DNA of 64,000 nucleotides from contig NZ_MORL01000029.1 of the NCBI RefSeq assembly GCF_001870735.1, positions 203 through 64,202 on the forward strand, written 5' to 3'. The stretch is from Arsenicibacter rosenii. Lineage in GTDB: Bacteria > Bacteroidota > Bacteroidia > Cytophagales > Spirosomataceae. The notes beneath the pieces are model-generated. The model had not been told where the DNA came from and made no database searches. It was given only the letters and a program-made list of their open reading frames with translations. This document shows, piece after piece, positions 17,866 through 25,860 of this stretch (position 1 is the first letter of the stretch; every line of letters starts with the position of its first letter). Made by a program: the position numbers and the translations under genes.

Positions 17866-18560
17866 AACGTCTATTTCACCTGAGCTGCCTGCTGGTCAGT
17901 GTATTATCGGCCATAACTGCTTTCGGGCAGGGAAGGGGAATACCGGCTGGGTTCCGGCCGCTGTTCAACGGGAAAAACCTGACCGGATGGCACAAAAGCC
18001 GGACGACCCATCAGGGGACGACCGGTAATTTTTACGTAGAAAACGAGACGATTGTCCTCAAACAACAGCCGTACGGGCAGGGCGGTGTGTTGCTGACCGA
18101 CCGTAAATTCCGCAATTTCGAGCTGTATCTGGAAGCCAAAATTGATTCATTCTGCAACGGCGGTATTTTCCTGCGGTCGACGGAGAGCGGGCAGGCGTAC
18201 CAGATTGAGCTGGCCACGCCCGGCGGCACCGGCGACCTGCTGGGCGAAATGCTGCCCATCAGCCAGTCGGCCAAAGCCACGAAACTGGCGTCGGTCTGGC
18301 GGGCCAACGACTGGAACGCATTCCGGATCCGGATGGAAGGCGAGGTGCCACACCTGACGTTGTGGGTAAATGACGTACTGATGTGGGACATTACCGAACC
18401 CAAAAATGACTTTGTGGCGGGTGCGACCGAAGGCATGATCGGCTTGCAGGCCCATTGGTCGTCGGCTTATCAGCCGGGCGTACAGGCCTTCAGCATGGCC
18501 GGCTCCTGGAAGCCCGGCGGTGCCCACCGCTTCCGGCGGATCGCGGTGAAGGAGTTGTGA
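17862..18560 (+). CDS. DUF1080 / 3-keto-disaccharide hydrolase-like protein
   Basis: 232 residues with a signal peptide (about 1-23). It shows the jelly-roll DUF1080 motifs FRPLFNGKNLTGWHK, NFELYLEAKIDSFCNGGIFLRS, YQIELATP and GMIGLQAHW. Relatives are periplasmic beta-sandwich proteins, some of which cleave 3-keto-glycosides. The ATGA overlap with the SUMF1-like gene and position after a sugar oxidase suggest it handles the oxidised sugar products; that link is inference. Confidence 0.9.
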   Translation: MKRLFHLSCLLVSVLSAITAFGQGRGIPAGFRPLFNGKNLTGWHKSRTTHQGTTGNFYVENETIVLKQQPYGQGGVLLTDRKFRNFELYLEAKIDSFCNGGIFLRSTESGQAYQIELATPGGTGDLLGEMLPISQSAKATKLASVWRANDWNAFRIRMEGEVPHLTLWVNDVLMWDITEPKNDFVAGATEGMIGLQAHWSSAYQPGVQAFSMAGSWKPGGAHRFRRIAVKEL

Positions 18561-18587
18561 GGGGAGGCTGGAAACCGGATGCTGGAT

Positions 18588-18622
18588 AAACTCTCCGAAG
18601 GTTTTAAACCCCCGGAGAGTTT
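18588..18622. terminator. Bidirectional terminator between convergent operons
   Basis: The 10-bp perfect stem AAACTCTCCG / CGGAGAGTTT encloses an inner palindrome GGTTTTAAACC. It lies between the DUF1080 gene (+) and the AraC gene (-), with A/T runs on both outer sides. Confidence 0.75.
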
Positions 18623-18638
18623 GTCTGCATTTAATCGC

Positions 18639-19547
18639 TCAATTAAACGACTGCCTGAATTCGAGCGGGCTTTGTTTTGTCTTTGCCTTAAACAGCTTGT
18701 TGAACGACTGGGAATGCTCAAAACCAAGCGCATAGGCGATTTCGCTGACGGACAGTTCGGTGGTCGAGAGCTTTTCCTTGGCTTTGTCGATCAGCTTTTC
18801 ATGGATCAGCTGTTGCGTTGTCAGGCCGGTGTGCTGTTTCAGCATGCTGCTCAGGTATTTGGCCGACATGTGGAGGGTTTCAGCAATGTACTGAACCGTG
18901 GGCAGCCCTTCGGATAAACGTTCTTCATCGTTGATATAGGTTGTCAGCACGTCTTCTACGCGTTCAAGCGTTTTACTGTTGGTGATTTTCCGGGTGATAA
19001 ACTGGCGCTCATAAAACCGCTGGGCATACGTAAACAGCACGTCGAGCTGGGCAATAATCACATCCTGGCTGAATTTGTCAATGTTGGCGTGATATTCTTC
19101 CCGGATATTGTTCACAATGCCGTTGATGACCGTTTCTTCTTTGTCGGAAAGAAACAAGGCCTCGTTTGCCGAATACCCGAAATATTCGTACTGCTTGATT
19201 TTTTTGGCAAGTGTCGTATTCCACAGAAAATCAGGGTGGATAAACAGCATCCAGCCGTCCAGATGGTGCGGTACACCGTTGTCTTCGCCGCGCAAAACCT
19301 GCCCCGGCGACATAAACGCCATGAGCCCTTCATCGAAATCATATTTCTGCTGGCCATAAAACAGCTTATCGCACCCCCGTTTCAGCGATACCACGTAGAA
19401 GTCTGAAATAACGGCGTTAATCCCCGTGTCATTTCTGAGATTTTTCAGGTCAATAATGCCGATGAGCGGATGATGTGGCTTTGGCAGGTTCATGAGCCGG
19501 TGGATTTCGGCAATAGACTTAATCCGGTATGGCTTTGTATGGTCCAT
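18639..19547 (-). CDS. AraC-family transcriptional regulator
   Basis: 302 residues from ATG 19547 (MDHTKPYRIKSIAEIHRLMN). The open frame extends further upstream, but that part is out of frame with, and overlaps, the DoxX gene, so it was not used. An N-terminal cupin-like sensing domain (LMAFMSPGQVLRGEDNG, LFIHPDFLW) is followed by two HTH motifs (about 210-300): LPTVQYIAETLHMSAKYLSSMLKQHTG and LSVSEIAYALGFEHSQSFNKLFKAKTKQSPLEFR. It is the last gene of an SDR-DoxX-AraC run (5-nt gap to DoxX) and may control that run. Confidence 0.92.
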   Translation of the reverse strand: MDHTKPYRIKSIAEIHRLMNLPKPHHPLIGIIDLKNLRNDTGINAVISDFYVVSLKRGCDKLFYGQQKYDFDEGLMAFMSPGQVLRGEDNGVPHHLDGWMLFIHPDFLWNTTLAKKIKQYEYFGYSANEALFLSDKEETVINGIVNNIREEYHANIDKFSQDVIIAQLDVLFTYAQRFYERQFITRKITNSKTLERVEDVLTTYINDEERLSEGLPTVQYIAETLHMSAKYLSSMLKQHTGLTTQQLIHEKLIDKAKEKLSTTELSVSEIAYALGFEHSQSFNKLFKAKTKQSPLEFRQSFN

Positions 19548-19552
19548 GACAG

Positions 19553-19897
19553 TTAGTTTTTGAACGGGTATTTTAACCAGATTAAGAGCAGCGGCAAGGC
19601 CAGAAACGGAATTTCGATGAGTGCCATCCGAACGTTCCCGGCCCGCAGCGACAAGGCCATGATCAACAGGATAATAACCGCGTTTAGCAGGTTGCCGATG
19701 AAAAAGGTTTGCGGGAAAAGCAGCATCAGCCCAATCAGGATGGACAGGGCACCCATAAACGGCATGATGGATTGGGTGATGCCTAAATCGGCCATCATTT
19801 TTGATTGTTCGGCATTGGCCGGCCGGAATGCGTCCCAGCCATGTTTGATGCTCAGGAAGGCCGAAACTAAAAGAAGGATAATACTGACGATTTTCAT
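19553..19897 (-). CDS. DoxX-like small membrane protein
   Basis: 114 residues with four predicted membrane helices (about 3-19, 46-62, 64-83, 91-109). The pattern SAFLSIKHGWDAFRPANAEQSKMMADLGI followed by hydrophobic hairpins fits the DoxX/DoxD family of inner-membrane proteins, whose function is poorly defined (redox or oxidative-stress links in some species). Lies between the SDR (27-nt gap) and AraC genes on one strand. Confidence 0.8.
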   Translation of the reverse strand: MKIVSIILLLVSAFLSIKHGWDAFRPANAEQSKMMADLGITQSIMPFMGALSILIGLMLLFPQTFFIGNLLNAVIILLIMALSLRAGNVRMALIEIPFLALPLLLIWLKYPFKN

Positions 19898-19924
19898 TGC
19901 TGGCTTGTTTAAAAGACAAATTAA

Positions 19925-20701
19925 TCATTTCCCGTACATGAATGAGGCGCCCATTTTGCCCGACTGCGCAATCAGCAGATTAGGCGCGATCCGGCTCAGC
20001 ACACGCATAACACCGGCCAGGCCCGGGTACACTTCATCCCTGTCGTTTTTCATCCCTTTGATAGCCGTGTCCACGATTTTGTCAGGGGCCATCAACATAC
20101 CCGCATTGAAACCGTCTTCGTTCACAAATTTATCGTTCAGCGGGGTCGAAGAACCCGGCGCTACCAACTCCATAACCTTAATGTTTGTGTGTTTTAACTG
20201 GACCCGTAATGCCTGCGTATACGACCGGAGTCCTGCTTTGCTGGCACTATAAACCGGAGAAATCGGGAAAGGCATGAGCGCAATGCCCGACGTTACGTTC
20301 ATGATCGCCGCATGGGGTTTGGTCTTAAGGTGCGGCAGAAACTGCTGAACCATCCGGATGGGCCCGATCAGGTTGATGTCAATTTCACGGGTAATATCGG
20401 TTAGTTCGTGCTGATGGTGCAGGCTGATTTTACGCATTTCGCCCGCATTGTTAATGAGGATATTCAGGGCCGGAAAGTCCCGGATGACTTGCTCATACAA
20501 CCGGACAATGTCCTCTGCGCTACTGACATCGCTTTGTATGGTATGTACCTGCGGCAGTTGCTGTTTAACCTCCAGAAGTTTCTGCGCGTTTCGTCCGGTG
20601 ATGATGACGGTATTCCCTAAAGCAATGAGTTTTGAGGCAAATTCAATGCCGAATCCACCCGTGCCGCCTGTAACTAAAATTGTGTTGTCTGATAGTTTCA
20701 T
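19925..20701 (-). CDS. Short-chain dehydrogenase/reductase (DltE-like)
   Basis: 258 residues from ATG 20701 (MKLSDNTILVTGGTGGFGIEFA). The longer frame adds a 38-residue non-conserved leader before the Rossmann strand and was rejected. Visible features are TGGTGGFG for NAD(P), LINNAG, the catalytic Ser in NVTSGIALM and the YSASK motif (Y and K) in SPVYSASKAGLRSYTQALR. It is a cytosolic oxidoreductase of the classical SDR type; the COG3967-like C-terminus suggests a DltE relative. Substrate unknown. First gene of the SDR-DoxX-AraC run. Confidence 0.92.
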   Translation of the reverse strand: MKLSDNTILVTGGTGGFGIEFASKLIALGNTVIITGRNAQKLLEVKQQLPQVHTIQSDVSSAEDIVRLYEQVIRDFPALNILINNAGEMRKISLHHQHELTDITREIDINLIGPIRMVQQFLPHLKTKPHAAIMNVTSGIALMPFPISPVYSASKAGLRSYTQALRVQLKHTNIKVMELVAPGSSTPLNDKFVNEDGFNAGMLMAPDKIVDTAIKGMKNDRDEVYPGLAGVMRVLSRIAPNLLIAQSGKMGASFMYGK

Positions 20702-20817
20702 TGTTTCTGTTTTTTTGTTGAGGCAAAGTTCGGCACTACGCAAAAAACGGATGTAGCCAAAAGTCGTAATGTTGTAGTTGAAAAAGCAGGGACGGATAGG
20801 TAAATCCGTGATCATCC

Positions 20818-20909
20818 GGGTTTTAGATAGGTAACTTCCCGGAAGTTCTAAACCATAGCCGCGTACGGTCGCCAGGCGGCCCTGTTCCGGAAGTTACCTG
20901 TCTAAACCC
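20818..20909 (+). promoter_or_regulatory. Long imperfect inverted repeat before the Tat serine hydrolase gene
   Basis: The arms 20818-20845 and 20885-20909 are near-perfect reverse complements (GGTAACTTCC / GGAAGTTACC core). The left arm also contains its own 15-bp palindrome, AACTTCC-C-GGAAGTT (20833-20847). The right arm ends 6 nt before the start codon at 20916, so it is either a regulator-binding dyad or a leader hairpin masking the ribosome site. Confidence 0.5.
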
Positions 20910-20915
20910 TTACCA

Positions 20916-22535
20916 ATGATGGAAACCAATCGCAGAGAATTTCTGAAACACATGGGCTGGGGACTGGCCGGCCTATATGCTGTCGCCGGCCTGCCCCGCG
21001 AAACCTTCGCCGCGCCGAACCGGACGTTTAAACTGCCCCGCGCCATACCGGAAACGCAGGGCGTATCATCGACCGGACTCCTGGACTTTATCAACGCCGT
21101 CGAGTCGCGGAAACTGAATGTCCATAGTGTCATGGTGGTCCGGCATGGGCAGGTGGTAGCTGAGGGCTGGTGGGCACCCTATAGCCCGACGCTGAAACAC
21201 ACCCTGTATTCGCTCAGCAAAAGCTTTACCTCAACGGCCGTCGGGCTGGCGGTGGCAGAAGGCAGGCTGAGTGTCGAAGATAAGGTAGTGTCGTTTTTCC
21301 CGAACGACGTACCGGCGACCATCAGTACAAATCTGGCGGCAATGCGGGTAAAAGACCTGCTGACGATGTCGACCGGCCACGACAAGGATACGACCGCTGC
21401 CGTGCGCGGGGGCAGTGATCCGAACTGGGTAAAAACCTTTCTGGCACAGCCCGTTGATCACCAGCCCGGGACGCATTTTGTCTACAACAGCGGGGCAACC
21501 TACATGCTGTCGGCCATTGTGCAGAAGCTGACCGGTCAGCCTGTTCTGGCTTATCTGAAACCACGGCTTTTCGACCCGCTGGGCATTGAAGGGGCTGACT
21601 GGGAGGTTGACCCGAACGGCATCTGCGTGGGTGGCTGGGGCCTACGGGTAAAGACCGAAGACATTGCTAAATTCGGGCAGATGTACCTGCAGAAAGGCAT
21701 GTGGAACGGCAAGCGTATTCTGCCCGAAGCCTGGATTGCCGATGCCACCCGCTTTCAGGTACAGTCGGCGGGCGGTTCGCGGCCGAAAGAACAGAATGAC
21801 TGGCTACAAGGCTATGGCTACCAGTTCTGGCGTTGCCGCCACGACGCGTACCGGGGCGACGGCGCATTCGGGCAGTACTGCATCGTGTTGCCGAAGGAAG
21901 ACGCCGTGGTAGCGATTACGAGCGAAACGGGCGATATGCAGGCGGTCATGGATGAGGTGTGGACGCACATTCTGGGTGGGTTCCGGTCCGGCAGTTTACC
22001 TGCCGATGCCACCGCACATCAGCAGCTGACCAAAAAACTGGCGGCCTTGTCGATGCCGTTGCCGGTCGTTTCGTCAACCTCGCCGCTGGTAAGTCAGATC
22101 AGCGGGAAAACGTTTGCGGTTGATGCCAATTCGATGGGTGTAAAAACCGTCGGACTGAATTTCGGCAAGGAAGGGTGTTTGTTTACTATGCGAAACGAGC
22201 AGGGCGAACACCGGATTCTGTGCGGGCTGGGCCGTCGGGTAGAGGGCGAAACGGGGCTTTCGGTCATTCCGATAAAGCTGGTGCCGACGCCGGTGCCGGG
22301 CGAAACGAAAACCAAAGTCTCCGCCAGCGGTACCTGGACCGACCCGAACACCTTCGAGATGGTCTGGCGCTTCAACGAAACGGCGCACTACGACCGCGTA
22401 ACCTGCCGTTTCGACGGGGATCAGGTGCAGGTAACGTTTACGAAAAGTCTGGTTGTTCTCAATCCGAATACCAAAGATGACCGGCCTGTTTTACACGGGA
22501 AAGTAATGACATCAACGCTGTCGCAGGGTAAATAA
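20916..22535 (+). CDS. Tat-exported serine hydrolase (class C beta-lactamase / esterase fold)
   Basis: 539 residues. The N-terminus TNRREFLKHMGWGLAGLYAVAGLP is a twin-arginine signal. The beta-lactamase-like domain (about 40-365) has S99-L-S-K102 in TLYSLSKSFTS and Y190-N-S192 in HFVYNSGATYM. The HxG-type third motif may be GDGAFGQY. A C-terminal lipocalin-like beta domain of about 150 residues follows. The family includes esterases and D-aminopeptidases as well as beta-lactamases, so the activity is unknown. Two ATG codons lie two residues apart in the track of the signal; the first is used. Confidence 0.9.
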   Translation: MMETNRREFLKHMGWGLAGLYAVAGLPRETFAAPNRTFKLPRAIPETQGVSSTGLLDFINAVESRKLNVHSVMVVRHGQVVAEGWWAPYSPTLKHTLYSLSKSFTSTAVGLAVAEGRLSVEDKVVSFFPNDVPATISTNLAAMRVKDLLTMSTGHDKDTTAAVRGGSDPNWVKTFLAQPVDHQPGTHFVYNSGATYMLSAIVQKLTGQPVLAYLKPRLFDPLGIEGADWEVDPNGICVGGWGLRVKTEDIAKFGQMYLQKGMWNGKRILPEAWIADATRFQVQSAGGSRPKEQNDWLQGYGYQFWRCRHDAYRGDGAFGQYCIVLPKEDAVVAITSETGDMQAVMDEVWTHILGGFRSGSLPADATAHQQLTKKLAALSMPLPVVSSTSPLVSQISGKTFAVDANSMGVKTVGLNFGKEGCLFTMRNEQGEHRILCGLGRRVEGETGLSVIPIKLVPTPVPGETKTKVSASGTWTDPNTFEMVWRFNETAHYDRVTCRFDGDQVQVTFTKSLVVLNPNTKDDRPVLHGKVMTSTLSQGK

Positions 22536-22548
22536 CGGCTCAAAACCT

Positions 22549-22704
22549 ATGAATTATCTCTGGAAAGCCACGCTGACGGGAATATTAACCGCCGGGGTGA
22601 GTGTTGTACGTCCGGGTCAGACGCAAAAGCGTTCTCGCGGCCCGCAGGGAATGACCTGCTATTCTTGTGATGCTGCGCTAAACAGGGAGAATGATAAGGC
22701 GTAA
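22549..22704 (+). CDS. Possible 51-residue exported peptide
   Basis: ATG 22549 to TAA 22704, 13 nt after the serine hydrolase stop. The product begins MNYLWKATLTGILTAGVSVV, which resembles a signal peptide, and then has a basic stretch and a CYSC motif. No family recognised. It lies at the edge of the AT-rich patch, so it may be a remnant of a truncated gene. Confidence 0.3.
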   Translation: MNYLWKATLTGILTAGVSVVRPGQTQKRSRGPQGMTCYSCDAALNRENDKA

Positions 22705-22744
22705 TACATACGTTTGATGTCCGGGTATAAAGGGTTGCCGTCTC

Positions 22745-22789
22745 AGATAAACTACTCGTACCAATTATGTTGGTTGTAGTAGTTTATCT
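22745..22789. repeat. 12-bp perfect inverted repeat with inner stem
   Basis: AGATAAACTACT (22745-22756) pairs with AGTAGTTTATCT (22778-22789). An inner ACCAA/TTGGT stem closes the loop, and pairing continues imperfectly outwards (GCCGTCT/AGACAGC). It may terminate the short ORF upstream or mark an element end. Confidence 0.55.
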
Positions 22790-23003
22790 ATAGACAGCAT
22801 GTGTATAAGGAACGGTGAATAAAAAAGCAGGCACACAAATTGTAATTGTCTTTGTGTAATACTCAACTAATTACTTGTTATAAAATAACTTCTCTGGTAA
22901 ATAGTTAGCAATACCTGGTGTATATTGTAATAAGTTTATTTGTACTGAATGACCGGTTACTGGGTCTCCGTTAATAATAATCCGTCGGTGGTAACTGGTT
23001 AAA

Positions 23004-23032
23004 CTTAGCAAATGATTCTATCATTTGCTAAG
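23004..23032. repeat. 12-bp perfect stem-loop (5-nt loop)
   Basis: CTTAGCAAATGA and TCATTTGCTAAG flank TTCTA. It lies 115 nt beyond the stop of the AhpD-like gene (-) and could be its terminator, although the following T-run is only three bases. Confidence 0.5.
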
Positions 23033-23146
23033 CCATTTACTTGCTTTAAGTTAATGGTATAATGGTGTGGAGGATATGGTATTAGTGGGTAGGATTTGAA
23101 TTTTTTTATTTGTGTTTTATTCCTAGTGTTAATTGTTGCTTGCCGT

Positions 23147-23680
23147 TTATAACTCAGGTGCAAGCGGAAAGTCAATACTAAAGCTTGTTAAGTTATGGAT
23201 ATAGTTACTGATAATTTTATCTCCAACTACAAATACTACATCTATTAAGTTAGCTTCTGTATATCCTGCATTAAAGAAAGCCTGTTTAGTGTCTGTACTG
23301 GCCCGGCCTTTATTTTCTACTATTGAGACAGTCAGCTTAACCAATGCATCAAGTTTAGCATCAAAAGAGGCCGTACCTTTTCGGAGTTCCAGAATTTGAT
23401 CATCGCTAAACCCATTCATTTTAGCTAGCGCTGTATGGGCAGACTGACAATACCGACAACCGTTGATCTGACTGGTTGCCAGGTTGATTACTTCTCTTTC
23501 TTTTGCTCTTAGGGTACTTTTCCTGTTTTGGAAGGAAAGATAGTCACCTAAGGCTGTTTCATTTTTTGCATAATAAGCATAAAGGTTAGGAACAAAGCCC
23601 AGACTTTTTTTAAGATTATCAAAAATCGCTTGGTTGTTAGCAGATACTTCTTCTCTGGAAGGAACTGAAAATGCCGACAT
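23147..23680 (-). CDS. AhpD-like carboxymuconolactone decarboxylase-family protein
   Basis: 177 residues with no signal peptide. The AhpD core motif CRYCQSAH is present (C75, C78, H82) in ATSQINGCRYCQSAHTALAKMNG. These proteins use the Cys pair for peroxide or disulfide chemistry. Full-length for a single-domain CMD protein. The base composition is clearly more AT-rich than flanking genes. Transcribed toward the left, downstream of an AraC gene on the same strand (79-nt gap), which probably regulates it. Confidence 0.9.
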   Translation of the reverse strand: MSAFSVPSREEVSANNQAIFDNLKKSLGFVPNLYAYYAKNETALGDYLSFQNRKSTLRAKEREVINLATSQINGCRYCQSAHTALAKMNGFSDDQILELRKGTASFDAKLDALVKLTVSIVENKGRASTDTKQAFFNAGYTEANLIDVVFVVGDKIISNYIHNLTSFSIDFPLAPEL

Positions 23681-23759
23681 TATTTATTTAGTTTATGACT
23701 AGATTAAGTACGATACAAAAGTAAGCTGACTATGCGCAAATGTGTTTAGTTGTTTTTCC

Positions 23760-24605
23760 TTATAAATTGGCAATATTTCCTGCACTTGAACATTTGAAAC
23801 TAGACGGACTCATTTTTTCCATCTTTTTAAAAAAACGGCTAAACGTATGGATGTCTTGAAAACCTATGTCATAAGCTATTTCTTTAATTGATTTGTCAGT
23901 ATACTTAAGTAGCCTTTTGGCTTCTAATATTTTTCTTTCATGAATAATCTGTAAGGGTGTTTTCTCTGACAAAGCCGAGAATAAGTTGGAGAGCGTTTTG
24001 GGTGATTTATTCAGGATGTCTGCATATTCTTTAACTGTATGTTTTGTTCTGAAATTTTTTTCTACAAGGAAATTAAATTCTCTGATGATGTTTACCTCGG
24101 TACTACTTTGTTGATGTAGGTTGTTTTGTGCTTTATAGATTCTGGTACACAAAATGATAAAACGTTTCAGAATACTTTGCAGCATGTCAAGTTGTAAATC
24201 ATCTTTCGATTCAAGTTCTGTCTGAAATATTTTCCATATTATCTCAAATTGTTCAATTTTATCATCTGGTATAGTAAGCATTGGTATTTGATTGACTCCG
24301 TAGAATAATATCCCTTTACAGCCAACTTCCTTATCATGATTTAGCACACAATAAAACTCTTTATTGAATTTTATTTGACGTGTTTCTAATTCATTATTTA
24401 CCGTTAATTCATGAAACTCTGTAAGGCAGATGATTGTATTTATTGGTAAGATATACTTACGGCCTTCGTGAATTATTTCTGAACATTTGTCCTTAGTCCA
24501 GATAAATATTAAAGGGAATTCCAGTGATTTGTCATATGTAATGGTGGTGTTGTTTTTTAGAACCTGTATTTGTAAAAACTCATTATTTTTTCCGAGAAAC
24601 TCCAT
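23760..24605 (-). CDS. AraC-family regulator (AT-rich)
   Basis: 281 residues. An N-terminal cupin-like domain is followed by the AraC HTH pair at about 185-275: HTVKEYADILNKSPKTLSNLFSALSEKTPLQIIHERKILEAKRLL and SIKEIAYDIGFQDIHTFSRFFKKMEKMSPSSFK. AT-rich codon use (many AAA, ATT, TTA) contrasts with the GC-rich neighbours beyond 24848. Together with the AhpD-like gene it looks like a two-gene unit of foreign origin. Confidence 0.92.
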   Translation of the reverse strand: MEFLGKNNEFLQIQVLKNNTTITYDKSLEFPLIFIWTKDKCSEIIHEGRKYILPINTIICLTEFHELTVNNELETRQIKFNKEFYCVLNHDKEVGCKGILFYGVNQIPMLTIPDDKIEQFEIIWKIFQTELESKDDLQLDMLQSILKRFIILCTRIYKAQNNLHQQSSTEVNIIREFNFLVEKNFRTKHTVKEYADILNKSPKTLSNLFSALSEKTPLQIIHERKILEAKRLLKYTDKSIKEIAYDIGFQDIHTFSRFFKKMEKMSPSSFKCSSAGNIANL

Positions 24606-24847
24606 ATTGTAGCAATTATTTTATGTTTATATGACGTTATTATGGCTAAAATGTATCGGAATGGTTGTATTATTTTTTATATGATGTTTTGTTGTTTTGT
24701 ATGGATGGAATGCAATGCCTGTACAGAAGCTGATTAGGGCCAGGTAACGGTAGAAACGTATCAAGCCCGCTCTAACGGCTAAAGAACGCGGGGCACCGTA
24801 AGTAATATTGCGGCGGCGCCGCCGTCCGGAGACGCTACCACTACGAA

Positions 24848-25771
24848 TCAGTATTTCTCAAACCAGTCAAACTTATTGTGGATGATATTTTGCTTTTCCT
24901 GTCTCAGATAATTGAGGTAGGCTGCCGCAACCGGCGACATTTTTTTGTCCTTCAGCCAGATCAGATACCAGTTTGACTTAATCGGAAAGCCTTTTACGGG
25001 AATAATCTGTAACTGACCGTTTTGCAGTTCGTTTTTGATCCCTATCAACGGCATGATAGAATACCCGAGACCGGCGATAACGGCTTGTTTAACGGCTTCA
25101 TTGCTGGTTAGCTCCATCTTTTTCTGCACCGGCAGGCTGTTGCTTTTGATAAACCGTTCCATCACATGCCGCGTCCCTGAGCCCTGCTCCCGGTAGATCA
25201 GCGGAATCCGTTCGAAAATCTCTTTGTCGTAGGCGGGACTGTCGAAGCGCACATCGTTGTTGCCCACCACAAAAAGCTTGTTCTGCATCAGTTCAACATG
25301 GTCGGTGCTCAGGTTTTCCGGCAATACGCTGACCAGTGAAAAATCCACCTCGTTCTTCTCCAGACTCAGTACAACCTGCGCTTTGTTGGTAACATCCATC
25401 AACAGCTCAACGCCCTGATGCTGTTTAATGAAATCAGCGATGAAGTAAGGGGCAATGTACTTCCCCGTTGAAACAACCGATAGTTTAAGTTTGCCGGTGA
25501 TGTGCCCTTTGTGGGCGTGCATCTTAAAGCTGATCGCGTGCACTTCGGCCAGAATTCTGTCGGCCGCTGCTGCGATCTCTCTCCCGAACTCCGTGACATA
25601 AATCCGTTTATTAATCACCTCAATCAGCGGAATATCAAACTGATCCTGAAAGTTTTTGAGCTGAATCGACACCGCGGGCTGGGTGAGGTGCAGTTCTTCG
25701 GCTGCCTTTGTAATGCTCAGGGTTTGCACCACTTTCAAAAACACCCGAAGCTGGTTTAGTGTGTAGTTCAT
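24848..25771 (-). CDS. LysR-family transcriptional regulator
   Basis: 307 residues. The N-terminal winged HTH is clear: MNYTLNQLRVFLKVVQTLSITKAAEELHLTQPAVSIQLKNFQ. A periplasmic-binding-protein-like effector domain follows (about 90-295). The type resembles CbbR/CysB-like members. Divergent from the isocitrate dehydrogenase gene with an 89-nt shared promoter region, the classical arrangement for a LysR activator of its neighbour. A palindromic CATAAA..TTTATG overlaps its start. Confidence 0.93.
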   Translation of the reverse strand: MNYTLNQLRVFLKVVQTLSITKAAEELHLTQPAVSIQLKNFQDQFDIPLIEVINKRIYVTEFGREIAAAADRILAEVHAISFKMHAHKGHITGKLKLSVVSTGKYIAPYFIADFIKQHQGVELLMDVTNKAQVVLSLEKNEVDFSLVSVLPENLSTDHVELMQNKLFVVGNNDVRFDSPAYDKEIFERIPLIYREQGSGTRHVMERFIKSNSLPVQKKMELTSNEAVKQAVIAGLGYSIMPLIGIKNELQNGQLQIIPVKGFPIKSNWYLIWLKDKKMSPVAAAYLNYLRQEKQNIIHNKFDWFEKY

Positions 25772-25795
25772 AAAAAGTATTTATGATGAGTATTG

Positions 25796-25803
25796 CAAAG
25801 TTA
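25796..25803 (-). promoter_or_regulatory. Candidate -7 element of the LysR gene
   Basis: The minus strand reads TAACTTTG, an exact match to the Bacteroidota -7 consensus TANNTTTG, 25 nt upstream of the LysR start codon. No good -33 TTG was found at the expected distance, which would fit an activated or weak promoter. Confidence 0.45.
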
Positions 25804-25860
25804 TATTTTTACTTATAATCTGCCTTTCTCAGTTTTGCACCGTCAATCAACGCAAAGAAA

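Larger units (their letters stand above)
22705..23146. other. AT-rich intergenic region with two perfect hairpins
   Basis: No credible gene. The region marks a clear drop in GC compared with the sequence to its left. It contains the hairpins at 22745-22789 and 23004-23032 (listed separately) and no tRNA or transposase. It may be the left boundary of an acquired segment. Confidence 0.5.

Noticed and set aside
18639-19928. Longer 429-codon version of the AraC gene
   Set aside because: Its first 127 codons overlap the DoxX gene in another frame and show no conserved domain; the start at 19547 fits the spacing.
20916-22535. Call as an antibiotic-resistance class C beta-lactamase
   Set aside because: Motifs fit the broad serine hydrolase family; the C-terminal beta domain and Tat signal are typical of esterase-like members, so resistance is not supported.
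22705-23146. tRNA or small RNA gene in the AT-rich intergenic region
   Set aside because: No cloverleaf could be drawn; only simple hairpins are visible.
24811-24824. GC-rich palindrome CGGCGGCGCCGCCG as a possible origin or attachment site
   Set aside because: Short, low complexity, and no att-like direct repeats or integrase were found at both ends of the AT-rich patch.
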